A stretch of DNA of 64,000 nt, taken from contig SCNS01000007.1 in the NCBI GenBank assembly GCA_005503215.1, positions 145,170 through 209,169 on the forward strand, given 5' to 3'. The translations under genes were made by a program, and so were the position numbers. Under the pieces are notes generated by a model, which did not search any database, was not told the origin of the DNA, and saw only the letters and a list, made by a program, of their open reading frames with translations. Below are positions 15,779-24,389 of this stretch, piece after piece (position 1 is the first letter of the stretch; each line of letters starts with the position of its first letter). Origin of the DNA: Sphingomonadaceae bacterium 3R27C6. Lineage in GTDB: Bacteria; Pseudomonadota; Alphaproteobacteria; Sphingomonadales; Sphingomonadaceae.

Positions 15779-16183
15779 CTATCGAAGCTGACGCCAGGCC
15801 GCGCTGATCGTCAAAATTCCCTCGAGCAGCTCGGCAAGACCCTCGGCGCTATTCGCGGCCACGGCATCGTCGAGCTTGCGGCGCATGCTGCGATAGACGC
15901 GCGACAGTGCGATCGCGACATCGCCGCCTTTGTCGCGGTCGAGCCCCGCGTCGAGCCCGATCAGGATCGCGCGCGCGCGGTGCGCGGGCTCGGTCGCCGA
16001 CACGCGCTGCCCCTGCCGGATCATCGCGCCCAGCACGCCCACCGCGGTCTCCAGCTCGTCATAGAGCATGGTGACCAGCTCGACGGGGTCGGCGGCGGCG
16101 GCGCGGCTTTCATGCTGCAATCGGCGATAAAGCCCGGTCGCCCGGACGGTCGAGGCGGTAGCGTTCACGGCGGCGGTCCCCAA
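15779..16183 (-). CDS. fliS: Flagellin export chaperone FliS
   Basis: 134 aa helical protein that binds flagellin in the cytoplasm and prevents early polymerisation. The family block DPVELVTMLYDELETAVGVLGAMIRQG and the conserved GLYRRLQ opening helix are visible. It follows fliD at a distance of 10 bases and shares its sigma-28 type promoter at 17587-17614, so flagellin, cap and chaperone are produced together. Confidence 0.88.
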   Translation of the reverse strand: MGTAAVNATASTVRATGLYRRLQHESRAAAADPVELVTMLYDELETAVGVLGAMIRQGQRVSATEPAHRARAILIGLDAGLDRDKGGDVAIALSRVYRSMRRKLDDAVAANSAEGLAELLEGILTISAAWRQLR

Positions 16184-16193
16184 GTCCTAGTAT

Positions 16194-17564
16194 TTAGTCG
16201 TTACCCTGGTTCGTCCAGAGTTTGATTTGCTGTTCGAGATAGGTCTGCGTCGCCTTGAACGCCGCGAGCTTGGCTTCGAGCGTGCCATATTGCTTCTCGA
16301 GCCGCGCCTTATAGGCACTCTCGCGCTCCTCGATCTTCTCGAGCTGATCGAGGAGATTTTCCTTTTTTGCGTCGAGCGTTTTCGAGACGCGATCGATCGC
16401 CCCATTGACGCCGACCGCCTTGTCGCGGATCGCGTCGAGCGCGAAGGCGATGCCGGGATCGCTCATTTCGGTATGCGTCGCATCGCGCCGCGGATTGAAC
16501 AGCGCCTCGACCGCGCCGGCATCGCTGGCGAGCACCTTGTCGAGCTTGGCGTTGTCGACCGAAAGCAGGCCGTCCTTCGTCGACGAGATCCCGATGTCGG
16601 ACAGCTTGTTGATGCTGCCGTGGCTCGAAAGCACCTTGTTGACCAGGCCGGACAGTTCGCGTTCGATCTCGCGGAGCGAGGTGGTCGCGCCCGACATGCT
16701 GGAGGCCGCGACAAGGCTTTTCTTGAGCTGGTTATAGACCGAGACAAAATCACCGACGGTCTGCTTGATCATGTCGAGCGGGCGGCTCGCGCCGATGTCG
16801 ACGCCTTGTCCGGGCGCCGCCTTTTTCAGCGTGAGCGACATGCCCGGGATCACATCGTCGATGATATTGTTCGCGCGGCTGAATGCCACGCCGTCGATGG
16901 TGAATTCGGCGTTGGCGGCGCTCTGACCCTCGGTCATCCCGCCCGCCGTCGCAAAAGCGGAGAGGCCGGGATCGGCGCCGGCGTCGGCGGCCAGCGTGAA
17001 GGCACCCGTTTCGCCCGTCGGGCCTTTCAGGATCAGCCGGTGGCCGCCCTCATCGGCGATGATCGACGCGGTCACGCCGGCGCCGCTCGCGTTGATCGCA
17101 TTGGCCAGCCCCTCGAGGCTGTTGTTCGTGGCACCGATGGTGATCGTCTTGGCGACGCCGCCGACGGTCAGCGTCATCGTGCCCGCGCCGATCGCGGCGG
17201 TACGGTCGGCGACGACGGCGGAATAATTGGTTTGCGCGCGCGCGAGTTGGTTCACGACGACGGTCGCGGCGAAGCTGTCGGCCGACAAGCCGGCGCGGCT
17301 GGTGGCGCCGAGCACGCTTTCGTCGGAAACGGTCGGCGTGCTGCGCAAGGTGCCGTCGCTGACCATCTGGCCCAGCGAATCGGCGAAGCCGTCGAGATTC
17401 GATCGCGCCTGCGCCAGCGCGCTGATCCGCGTCTGGTTCGCCTGGTTGAGCGAGTTCATGCGCGCAATCTTCGGATCGCGCGACGCGTTCGACAGGTCGG
17501 TGACGAGCTGTTTGACGTCGAGGCCCGACCCGAAGCCGAGGCTGTTGGCGATTGAACTGACCAT
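16194..17564 (-). CDS. fliD: Flagellar filament cap protein FliD
   Basis: 456 aa. FliD caps the filament and helps fold flagellin at the tip. N-terminal GFGSGLDVKQLVTDLSNASRDPKIARM and C-terminal ARLEKQYGTLEAKLAAFKATQTYLEQQIKLW fit the FliD_N/FliD_C families; the central SRANNIIDDVIPGMSLTLKKAAPG is also characteristic. The ATG at 17564 lies 22 bases downstream of the -10 element of a near-perfect sigma-28 type promoter. Confidence 0.94.
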   Translation of the reverse strand: MVSSIANSLGFGSGLDVKQLVTDLSNASRDPKIARMNSLNQANQTRISALAQARSNLDGFADSLGQMVSDGTLRSTPTVSDESVLGATSRAGLSADSFAATVVVNQLARAQTNYSAVVADRTAAIGAGTMTLTVGGVAKTITIGATNNSLEGLANAINASGAGVTASIIADEGGHRLILKGPTGETGAFTLAADAGADPGLSAFATAGGMTEGQSAANAEFTIDGVAFSRANNIIDDVIPGMSLTLKKAAPGQGVDIGASRPLDMIKQTVGDFVSVYNQLKKSLVAASSMSGATTSLREIERELSGLVNKVLSSHGSINKLSDIGISSTKDGLLSVDNAKLDKVLASDAGAVEALFNPRRDATHTEMSDPGIAFALDAIRDKAVGVNGAIDRVSKTLDAKKENLLDQLEKIEERESAYKARLEKQYGTLEAKLAAFKATQTYLEQQIKLWTNQGND

Positions 17565-17586
17565 GGCAAAATATCCTTCGAACCCC

Positions 17587-17614
17587 TTAACGGCGGCGCG
17601 CGGACAAGTTTAAG
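17587..17614 (-). promoter_or_regulatory. Sigma-28 type promoter of fliD-fliS
   Basis: Minus strand CTTAA-N15-GCCGTTAA, the best example of the motif in the window. The TAA in the -35 word is the stop codon of flhB (17610-17612). Confidence 0.8.
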
Positions 17615-18749
17615 CCTGACGGCGCCCTTCGGGATCGAAACGATGCGAAGGCGGCACGTCGACCGCGGGCGGCGCCGTGCCTTCGGCGGCCGCGCGTTCG
17701 AGCTGAAAGACGAAGGCGAGCACGGTGGCGACCGCGACGAACAATTCTTCGGGGATCACACGGCCGGCGCGCGCGGTGAAATAGATGGCGCGCGTGAGCG
17801 CCGGATATTCGAGCAGCGGGACATTGGCGCCGCGCGCCAGCTCGCGGATCGACAGCGCGACATCGCCGCGCCCGCGCGCGACGACGACGGGCGCCGCATC
17901 GACCCCGGGACGATAGCGCAGCGCGACCGAGAAATGCGTCGGGTTGGTCAGGACGACGGTCGCGTCGGACACCGCCTTGCGCGCCGAACCGCTCAATATG
18001 TCGTGCGCGCGCTGGCGCTGCGCCTGCTTGAGTTCGGGGGCGCCGTCGGACTGGCGCATTTCCTCTTTCACTTCCTGCTTGCTCATCATCAGCCGCTGGT
18101 TGCGCTGGAACCATTGCACCGGCACGTCGATCAGCGCGATGACGACCAGCCCGCCGGCGAGCGTCAGCATCGCATGGCCGATTTCCTTTCCGGCCAATCC
18201 GATCGCGGCGATCAGGTCGGTCGAGGCCATCGTCATGATCGCGGGCAGGCTGTTCAGGACGAGCCAGTAGCCGATGGTGCCGAGCAGCAGCACTTTGGCG
18301 AGCGCCTTGCCGAGCTCGGTGACGCCCTGCATCCCGAACATGCGCTTGAGCCCGGCCATCGGGCTCATGCGATTGCCCTTGAAGTGAAGCGCCTTGCCGC
18401 GCCAGCCCATCGAACCGAGCATCGCGGGACCGGCGACCGCGGCGCCGAGCGCGAGCGCGAACAGGCTCGCGAGCGGCAGCAGGATTTCGGCGCCGTTGCG
18501 CATCAGCGCCTCGGCGGGCGCAAAATCGGCGACGTCGGCGGCGGTCAGGGTCAGACCGCGGCGCACGAGGTCGCCCGCCGACTGGACGAACCATCCCCCC
18601 GCGGCGACCATCCAGCCCGCGGCGGCGAGCATCATCAGCGCGGTGGCGAGTTCGCGCGACATCAGCACATCGCCCTCGCGCGCCGAGTCCGACAGCTTCT
18701 TCGCCGTCGGCTGTTCGGTTTTCTGGTCCTTCTCGGTCGTGCCCGCCAT
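17610..18749 (-). CDS. flhB: Flagellar export switch protein FlhB
   Basis: 379 aa inner-membrane protein that changes export specificity from rod/hook to filament proteins. The N-terminal cytoplasmic stretch (KTEQPTAKKLSDSAREGDVLMSREL) leads into four membrane helices up to about residue 215. The autocleavage motif NPTH is at 269-272, followed by FSVALRY...APVVVARG...VPLLEYPALTRAIY. It is the last gene of the fliE-flhB operon, three bases after fliR. Confidence 0.97.
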   Translation of the reverse strand: MAGTTEKDQKTEQPTAKKLSDSAREGDVLMSRELATALMMLAAAGWMVAAGGWFVQSAGDLVRRGLTLTAADVADFAPAEALMRNGAEILLPLASLFALALGAAVAGPAMLGSMGWRGKALHFKGNRMSPMAGLKRMFGMQGVTELGKALAKVLLLGTIGYWLVLNSLPAIMTMASTDLIAAIGLAGKEIGHAMLTLAGGLVVIALIDVPVQWFQRNQRLMMSKQEVKEEMRQSDGAPELKQAQRQRAHDILSGSARKAVSDATVVLTNPTHFSVALRYRPGVDAAPVVVARGRGDVALSIRELARGANVPLLEYPALTRAIYFTARAGRVIPEELFVAVATVLAFVFQLERAAAEGTAPPAVDVPPSHRFDPEGRRQA

Positions 18750-18752
18750 CGC

Positions 18753-19532
18753 TCAGATTCCCGCGACCATGCGCGCGGCGTCGAGCGCGTCGGACAGGAT
18801 GCGCGCGATCGCCTCGGCCATCGCCGGCGTCGCGACGCCGAGCAGCACGATCCCGGCGAGCAGGGTCGCCGGAATGCCGACCGCGAACAGGTTCAGCGCC
18901 GGCGCCGAGCGGCCGATGACCCCCATGATGATCTGGACGAGGATCAGCACGAAGCCGACCGGCATCGCGATGGTGAGCCCCGCCGCGAACATCAGGCTGC
19001 CGAAACGGATCAGCCCGCCGATCGCGTCCCACGACGGAAAGGCGTTGCCGGGGGGGAGCGCGGTGTAGCTGCTCACGATGATGTCGATCAGCACGAGGTG
19101 GCCGTCGGCGGCGAGGAAGAGCGCGGTGGCCATCATCGACAGGAACTGGCCGATCGCCGAACTCGATGCGCCGCTCAGCGGGTCGACCATCGATGCGAAG
19201 CCGAGCCCCATCGCGTTGCTGATCGCCTCGCCCGCGAGCAAGGCGGCGGCGAGACCCATCTGGAGCACGAAGCCCATCGCGAGGCCGATCACAACCTCGC
19301 CAATGATGAGGAAAAAGCCCGGGACCGACACGATCCCTTCGGGCGGCAGCGCCATGCCCGACGCCGCGACCGCGGGCACCCCGACCGCGAGCGCGATCAC
19401 CAGCCGCAACTGCACCGGCACGCTCGTCGCGCCGAACACCGGCGCGGCGATGAAGGCGGCGCCGGGACGGATCATCCCCAGCATCCACAGCTGGAGCATC
19501 GCCTCGATATTCGGGATGTCGGCGGGATTCAT
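18753..19532 (-). CDS. fliR: Flagellar export apparatus protein FliR
   Basis: 259 aa with about six hydrophobic segments. FliR is part of the FliP5Q4R1 export gate. Typical stretches: RPGAAFIAAPVFGATSVPVQLRLVIALAVG near the N-terminus and GFVLILVQIIMGVIGRSAPALNLFAVGIPATLLAGI in the C-terminal half. The order fliQ-fliR-flhB is the common one. No lipid or regulatory features stand out. Confidence 0.95.
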   Translation of the reverse strand: MNPADIPNIEAMLQLWMLGMIRPGAAFIAAPVFGATSVPVQLRLVIALAVGVPAVAASGMALPPEGIVSVPGFFLIIGEVVIGLAMGFVLQMGLAAALLAGEAISNAMGLGFASMVDPLSGASSSAIGQFLSMMATALFLAADGHLVLIDIIVSSYTALPPGNAFPSWDAIGGLIRFGSLMFAAGLTIAMPVGFVLILVQIIMGVIGRSAPALNLFAVGIPATLLAGIVLLGVATPAMAEAIARILSDALDAARMVAGI

Positions 19533-19539
19533 TCCCGGA

Positions 19540-19809
19540 TTACTTCACCAGGCTGGGGATTTGGGCGAAGATTTCGCGGGTGAAATCGGTGAGCAGAACA
19601 AGGATACTGCCCCCGAAGATCGCGAGGCAGATCGCCGCGACGATCAGCTTGGGCACAAAGGTCAGCGTCTGTTCGTTGATCGACGTCGCCGCCTGCACCA
19701 TGCCGAGCAGCACGCCGATGACGAGCACGGGCAGCAGCAAAGGCGCCGAGGCGAGCGCGAGAATCCACAGCGATTGCTGCGCGACCCCGATGAAATAGTC
19801 GGCCTCCAC
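19540..19809 (-). CDS. fliQ: Flagellar export apparatus protein FliQ
   Basis: 89 aa with two hydrophobic helices (about residues 14-38 and 50-75). The conserved LLGMVQAATSINEQTLTFVPKLI stretch is the FliQ signature. It assembles with FliP and FliR into the export gate. It lies between fliP (4-base gap) and fliR (7-base gap). Confidence 0.95.
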   Translation of the reverse strand: MEADYFIGVAQQSLWILALASAPLLLPVLVIGVLLGMVQAATSINEQTLTFVPKLIVAAICLAIFGGSILVLLTDFTREIFAQIPSLVK

Positions 19810-19813
19810 CGCG

Positions 19814-20584
19814 TTAACTCACGAAAGAGGAAGCGAGCGAGCCCATCGTCAATGCCCAGCCGTCGACGAGAACGAAGAGCAAGAGCTTGAACGGCATCGA
19901 TATGATCGTCGGCGACAACATCATCATACCGAGCGACATCAGTGCCGAAGCGACGATCAGGTCGATGACGAGGAAGGGCAGGAAGATCAGGAAGCCGATC
20001 TGGAACGCGGTCTTGAGCTCGCTGGTGACAAAAGCGGGCAGCAGGATCGAGAAGGGCACGTCCTTCGGGCTCGCATAGGTCGGCGCCTTGGCGATCTTGG
20101 CGAACATCATCAGGTCGGTCTTGCGCGTCTGCTTCATCATAAAGCCGTGGAGCGCGACGCCCGAGCGCGATACCGCCTCGCCGATATCGATCTGTTCCTG
20201 GCCATAAGGTTCGATCGCGACGCGATTCACTTCGCTGATCACCGGCGCCATCACGAACAGCGAGAGGAAGAGGCTCAAACCGACGAGCACCTGGTTCGGC
20301 GGCGTTTGCTGCAGACCCAGCGCGTGGCGCAGGATCGACAGCACGATGATGATGCGCGTGAAGCTCGTCATCATCAGCAGCAGCGACGGCAGCACCGTCA
20401 GCAGGCTCATCAGGACAAGAATCTGGAGCGACAGGCTCAAGGGACGGCCATCGCCGCCGATTTCGCCGACCGCGCGGCTCAGCCCGTCGGCGGCCTGCGC
20501 ATAGGCGGCGGGCGCGGCACAGAGCAGCGCGGCGCCGCCGGCGAGCGCCGCGGCGCGCAGCCAGAAGCGGCGATCAGTCCGCAT
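19814..20584 (-). CDS. fliP: Flagellar export apparatus protein FliP
   Basis: 256 aa. It has a cleavable signal peptide (residues 1-30), as is usual for FliP, then four membrane segments. Signature sequences FTRIIIVLSILRHALGLQQTPPNQVLVGLSLFLSLFVMAPV and ELKTAFQIGFLIFLPFLVIDLIVASALMSLGMMMLSP are nearly invariant in the family. The start at 20584 overlaps the end of fliO by 11 bases. Confidence 0.97.
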   Translation of the reverse strand: MRTDRRFWLRAAALAGGAALLCAAPAAYAQAADGLSRAVGEIGGDGRPLSLSLQILVLMSLLTVLPSLLLMMTSFTRIIIVLSILRHALGLQQTPPNQVLVGLSLFLSLFVMAPVISEVNRVAIEPYGQEQIDIGEAVSRSGVALHGFMMKQTRKTDLMMFAKIAKAPTYASPKDVPFSILLPAFVTSELKTAFQIGFLIFLPFLVIDLIVASALMSLGMMMLSPTIISMPFKLLLFVLVDGWALTMGSLASSFVS

Positions 20585-20852
20585 GGAAGTCGCCTTGGCT
20601 GTCGTCGGCGATCCGCGTGATGCCGTTGCGCGACACCGCGATCAGCACGCGCTGTCCGGCAAATTCGACGACCGCGAGCTTCGATCCCGGACCGAGCGGC
20701 AGCACATCGATCATTTCGACGGCGCGCGCCTTGGCTGCGCCGCCGCCAAACGGCACGCCCATCTGGACGCGCTTCCACAGCCACAGGCTGCCCCACGCCA
20801 TGCCGCCGACAAGCGGCAGCAGGATGAGCAGGCGGAGGATATATTCGAACAT
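20574..20852 (-). CDS. fliO: Flagellar biosynthesis protein FliO
   Basis: 92 aa. One N-terminal membrane helix (residues 5-25) and a small cytoplasmic domain (IDVLPLGPGSKLAVVEFAGQRVLIAVSRNGITRIAD) with the FliO pattern. FliO assists assembly of the FliP ring. Identification rests on this pattern and on its place between fliN and fliP, since the family is poorly conserved. Confidence 0.85.
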   Translation of the reverse strand: MFEYILRLLILLPLVGGMAWGSLWLWKRVQMGVPFGGGAAKARAVEMIDVLPLGPGSKLAVVEFAGQRVLIAVSRNGITRIADDSQGDFHAD

Positions 20853-21187
20853 CAGGCTCTCCGCTCGAAACCTTCGAGCCCGCGCGCCGGCGCGACGACT
20901 TCGGCGACCTGGATGCCATAACGGCCGTCGATGCTGACGATCTCGCCCTTCGCGATGAGGGTGCCGTTCGCATAGATGTCGAGCAGATCGGTCGCGGCGC
21001 GGTCGAGTTCGATCACACTGCCTTCGTCGATCGCGAGCAGTTCGGAGAGCGTCATCGAGGTCGACCCGACCTCGACCGACACGCGCAGCGAAACGCCGGC
21101 GAGCAGGTCGAAATTGGGCGCGGCGGCGATGCTCTTGTCGCGCCGGTCGGCGCGCGCGACCTTCGGGGCGTCGCTGATATCAGTCAT
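20852..21187 (-). CDS. fliN: Flagellar C-ring switch protein FliN
   Basis: 111 aa. The C-terminal SpoA domain (LRVSVEVGSTSMTLSELLAIDEGSVIELDRAATDLLDIYANGTLIAKGEIVSIDGRYGIQVAEVV) is complete. FliN forms the lower C ring with FliM and controls rotation direction and export substrate docking. It overlaps fliM by eight bases and fliO by one. Confidence 0.96.
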   Translation of the reverse strand: MTDISDAPKVARADRRDKSIAAAPNFDLLAGVSLRVSVEVGSTSMTLSELLAIDEGSVIELDRAATDLLDIYANGTLIAKGEIVSIDGRYGIQVAEVVAPARGLEGFERRA

Positions 21188-22130
21188 GGTCCGGTCCTTT
21201 TTCGATATGTTCGATCATGATTGCGGCGTTGCCATTGGCTTCGCCGATGCTGCCGAGCGCGAAGCTGCGCCCGGCGACGGTCACCGGCACATGGCGCGGC
21301 ATATTGAGCGGAATGATGTCGCCAACCTCGAGCGCGAGCAGCTTGACGAGGCTGATCTCAGGACGCGCGAGCACCGAGCGGACGGGCATGCGCACGTCGC
21401 GCAGTGCCTTGTCGAGCGCGCCCGACCAGGCCGGATCGGCGCCGCCACTACCCGGCATGTCGGGAAGCAGTTCGTCGCCCGCGATCCCGCGCAGCGCGGC
21501 GACCGGGTAAGCGCACATGATCGTCCGGCCCTCGAACGGGGCACCGCGCAGCGTGAAGCGCTGGACGAACAATTCATCGTCGGCGCGCACCGCGGCGAGC
21601 TTGGCGGGGTCGGCGGTGACGCAATCGAGTTCGGGTTCGATGGCGAGCTTGCCGCGCCATGCGGCGGCGAGCTGCATCCCGATGTCGCGGCCGAGGCGCG
21701 CCGCGAAGCGATCCTCGGCATCGGTCAGTTCCTCGCGCTCGGCGGCGAGCTGGCCGCGGCCGCCATAAAAGATATCGACGAGCTGGAGCAGCAGCGAGCG
21801 CGAGCCCGCGAGCATCACCGGGCCCTTGAGCGGCGGCGCGTGATAGCGCCAGAAGATCGCCGGGGCCGCCGACGCGCTCCACTCGGCAAAGCTGATCTGT
21901 TCGGCGCCCGACCGTTCGATCTGAATCGCCGGCGCGCCGAGCGCGCGGACGAGGTCGCGCAGGCTGCGCGCAAACTGGTTCGCCACGCCCTCGAGCGCGG
22001 GAAAGGCATAGCCGTCCGCTGCCCTGCGCAGCAGCAGCGACTCCTTCGTCTCCGCGGGCGCGGCCGCAGCTGCGGGTGCAGGTGCGGCCGGTGCCTTCAC
22101 GGCTTTGACGGTTTTCGTGCTGGTGGTCAC
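21180..22130 (-). CDS. fliM: Flagellar C-ring switch protein FliM
   Basis: 316 aa. FliM links FliG to FliN and is the CheY-P target. The middle CheC-like domain and a C-terminal SpoA domain (EISLVKLLALEVGDIIPLNMPRHVPVTVAGRSFALGSIGEANGNAAIMIEHI) are present. The N-terminus is Ala/Pro-rich (MTTSTKTVKAVKAPAAPAPAA) and lacks an obvious LSQxEIDxL CheY-binding peptide, so the identity call rests on the C-terminal two thirds and on fliL-fliM-fliN synteny. Confidence 0.9.
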   Translation of the reverse strand: MTTSTKTVKAVKAPAAPAPAAAAAPAETKESLLLRRAADGYAFPALEGVANQFARSLRDLVRALGAPAIQIERSGAEQISFAEWSASAAPAIFWRYHAPPLKGPVMLAGSRSLLLQLVDIFYGGRGQLAAEREELTDAEDRFAARLGRDIGMQLAAAWRGKLAIEPELDCVTADPAKLAAVRADDELFVQRFTLRGAPFEGRTIMCAYPVAALRGIAGDELLPDMPGSGGADPAWSGALDKALRDVRMPVRSVLARPEISLVKLLALEVGDIIPLNMPRHVPVTVAGRSFALGSIGEANGNAAIMIEHIEKGPDHD

Positions 22131-22732
22131 TGAATCACCAGGCTCGTGAAATAAACATTGTCGATGCCCCCGAAACCTTCCTTGTCGCGCAGCACATCGT
22201 TGATCGCGGCCGTCAACTGACGCTGCAGCCGCTGTTTCCCCTGCGATGTGGAGAGCAATGCCGGATCCTGTTCGGCGAGCACCATAAGCACGACCGAACG
22301 GATCGGAACAGCCTGCCGTTTGATATTATTGATAACCTTGCCGTCGTAGAAGGTCGACAGGCTGATACCGACCTGCAGGAACCCCGACCCGTCGGCGAGG
22401 TTCGTCGTAAAGCTGTCGGCGATCGGGTAATAGGTGATCTCATATTTCTTGGCGTCGACCTTATACTTGTCGTTCGGGACCGACACCGTGCCGACCTTTG
22501 GCGGGGCTTCCTTGTCGTCGCCTTCGGCGGCGGGTTCGGGGTCATCCTTGCTGCGCACGACGAGCTTGGGATAATTATCCTCGGGCTTCGCTTCGTGCGC
22601 CTGCAGCGCGCCGAAATAGATACCCGCACCCGCGCCCGCGCCGATCAGCGCGATCGCGGCGACGCTGATCAGCAGCAGCTTCTTGAACTTGCCCTTTTTC
22701 TTGGGGGCGCCTTCGACAATATCCTTGGCCAT
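22127..22732 (-). CDS. fliL: Flagellar basal-body-associated protein FliL
   Basis: 201 aa. A basic cytoplasmic N-terminus (KKKGKFKK) precedes one membrane helix (about residues 19-41) and a periplasmic domain (GFLQVGISLSTFYDGKVINNIKRQAVPIRSVVLMVLAEQDPALLSTSQGKQRLQRQLTAAINDVL) typical of FliL. It surrounds and supports the stator units. It lies between fliK (17-base gap) and fliM (4-base overlap). Confidence 0.92.
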   Translation of the reverse strand: MAKDIVEGAPKKKGKFKKLLLISVAAIALIGAGAGAGIYFGALQAHEAKPEDNYPKLVVRSKDDPEPAAEGDDKEAPPKVGTVSVPNDKYKVDAKKYEITYYPIADSFTTNLADGSGFLQVGISLSTFYDGKVINNIKRQAVPIRSVVLMVLAEQDPALLSTSQGKQRLQRQLTAAINDVLRDKEGFGGIDNVYFTSLVIQ

Positions 22733-22749
22733 GGTGGGACCCTTTCTGA

Positions 22750-23946
22750 TCAGGCGAAGCGGCCGCGGCGGTCGGCGGCGCGGTCTTCGTCACGCGGCTC
22801 GGCGCGTTCGGTGGCGGTTTCGATAAGATGTGCGGGGTCGGCCGCGGCGGCGCGGCCCTGGCCCTGGCTTTGGGACTGGCGTCCGGTCTCGCCCGGCGTG
22901 CAGGTCACTTCGGCGCCGGCGACGCGGACGCCCTGCTGGCGGAGTTCGTCGACGAGGCGGCCCTGCGCGGCGGTAACGATCGTTGCGGTCGCTTCGTGAC
23001 GCGTGTCCATCTTCAGCGACACGCCCTCGTCGCCCATCTGCATCGCGACATCGAGACGGCCGAGATGCTTCGGCATCAGACGAAAGCTGATGTCGCCGCT
23101 CTCCGACTTGGTCGCGGCGATGTCGCGCGCGAGCTGGTCGATCCATGCACCGTCGCTGTCCATGTCGAGCACGCGTTCGGCGATCACCACGGGCGCGGCT
23201 GCTTCGGCGAGCGTCGCGGCACCCTGTGCGGCGGGCTGCGCGAAGAGGATCGTCATCGACGGCGCCGTTTCGACGGGCTTGGCGACGGGTGCCTCGGCTC
23301 CGGGGAGGATCGGCATCGCGGCATCGCGCGGGCGCGCGGCAACGGGAAGCGCGGGGGCGCTGGTGTCGGCCGGAACCGCCGCGGCTTCCGCCGGTTTCGC
23401 GGGTTTTGCGGCGGCAGGGATCGTGGAGGCGGCTTTTGCGGCGGCAGGGGTTGCGGCGGGAATTGCGGCCGCGACGATCGCGGCCCAATTCGTGGCCGGC
23501 GCAGCCGCCACAGACTCGCCGGGCGCCGCCGTGTCGGGCGATGCGGCATCCGCTTCGGGCTTGGCCGCAACGGGCTTGCCAGACGTCTGTGCGGGCGCGG
23601 CGCCGGGGATGCTGCCGTTCAGCGCGATCAGCAAGTTCGCGGCCAGCGCTGCGGGATCGGCTTTGGCCGGCTCGGCCTTCACCGCGGGGGTTTCGACGGT
23701 GACGCCCGTTTCGACGGGGGCTTCGACCTGCGGGGCCGCGGCATCGACGGCCGGCGCGGGATCGATTTTGATCGTCGCGACGGCAGCATTCGCGACCGGC
23801 GCGACGGCGACCGGAGCGGCGGCGAGCAGCTGGTCGAAACCGCCTTCGCCGCCACCCTCGGGAAGCTGCCCGATGTTGGCGAGGAAGGTCGCGAAGCCCG
23901 CGGGCATGGCGCCCTGTGCGGAGGGGAGGGAGGGCGCACTCATCAT
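22750..23946 (-). CDS. fliK: Flagellar hook-length control protein FliK
   Basis: 398 aa. A long Ala/Pro-rich, low-complexity ruler region (about residues 20-270) is followed by the C-terminal Flg_hook domain (SGDISFRLMPKHLGRLDVAMQMGDEGVSLKMDTRHEATATIVTAAQGRLVDELRQQGVRVAGAEV), which triggers the FlhB switch. The frame stays open upstream to 24405, but that part overlaps fliJ; the start is put at ATG 23946 (or the adjacent 23943), overlapping the fliJ stop. Confidence 0.9.
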   Translation of the reverse strand: MMSAPSLPSAQGAMPAGFATFLANIGQLPEGGGEGGFDQLLAAAPVAVAPVANAAVATIKIDPAPAVDAAAPQVEAPVETGVTVETPAVKAEPAKADPAALAANLLIALNGSIPGAAPAQTSGKPVAAKPEADAASPDTAAPGESVAAAPATNWAAIVAAAIPAATPAAAKAASTIPAAAKPAKPAEAAAVPADTSAPALPVAARPRDAAMPILPGAEAPVAKPVETAPSMTILFAQPAAQGAATLAEAAAPVVIAERVLDMDSDGAWIDQLARDIAATKSESGDISFRLMPKHLGRLDVAMQMGDEGVSLKMDTRHEATATIVTAAQGRLVDELRQQGVRVAGAEVTCTPGETGRQSQSQGQGRAAAADPAHLIETATERAEPRDEDRAADRRGRFA

Positions 23947-24389
23947 ACCGCGCCACCTTCGATCAGGCGCAGGCGCATGCCGGTGCGCGGGCGGTGCGGG
24001 CGGTTGGCGTCGTCGCGGCGTTCCTGCTCGACCTGCGCCGCCTTGCGGCTGCGTTCGTACAGGCGGACCGCCGATTCTTCCCTGACCATCGCGCTCTGCG
24101 CCAGCGCGCCGGCCTGGTCGCGGCGCTCGCTCGCACCCGCCAGCGGCGCGGTCAGGCTTTCCTGCGCGATGTCGAGCCGCATCGCGAGTTCGCCGATCGT
24201 GTTGAGCGCGCGGCCGGCGACGGCACCCTTCGCCATCGCGAGGTCGACGCGCAGCGTTTCGAGCCGCTTTGCCAGTTCGACGAGGTTCGCGAGTTCGCCA
24301 TTGGCGCGCGCCAGATTGGCCTCCGCCTGCTGATGTTCGACGGAGCGCACGCGGATGATACGTTTGCGGCGTGCGGTACGGGCGTTCAT
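23943..24389 (-). CDS. fliJ: Flagellar export protein FliJ
   Basis: 148 aa, almost entirely predicted coiled coil with a basic N-terminus (MNARTARRKRIIRVRSVEHQQAEANLARANGELANLVEL). FliJ acts as the gamma-like stalk of the FliI ATPase and connects it to FlhA. Little primary sequence is conserved in this family; the call relies on size, helicity and position between fliI and fliK with 4-base overlaps. Confidence 0.8.
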   Translation of the reverse strand: MNARTARRKRIIRVRSVEHQQAEANLARANGELANLVELAKRLETLRVDLAMAKGAVAGRALNTIGELAMRLDIAQESLTAPLAGASERRDQAGALAQSAMVREESAVRLYERSRKAAQVEQERRDDANRPHRPRTGMRLRLIEGGAV

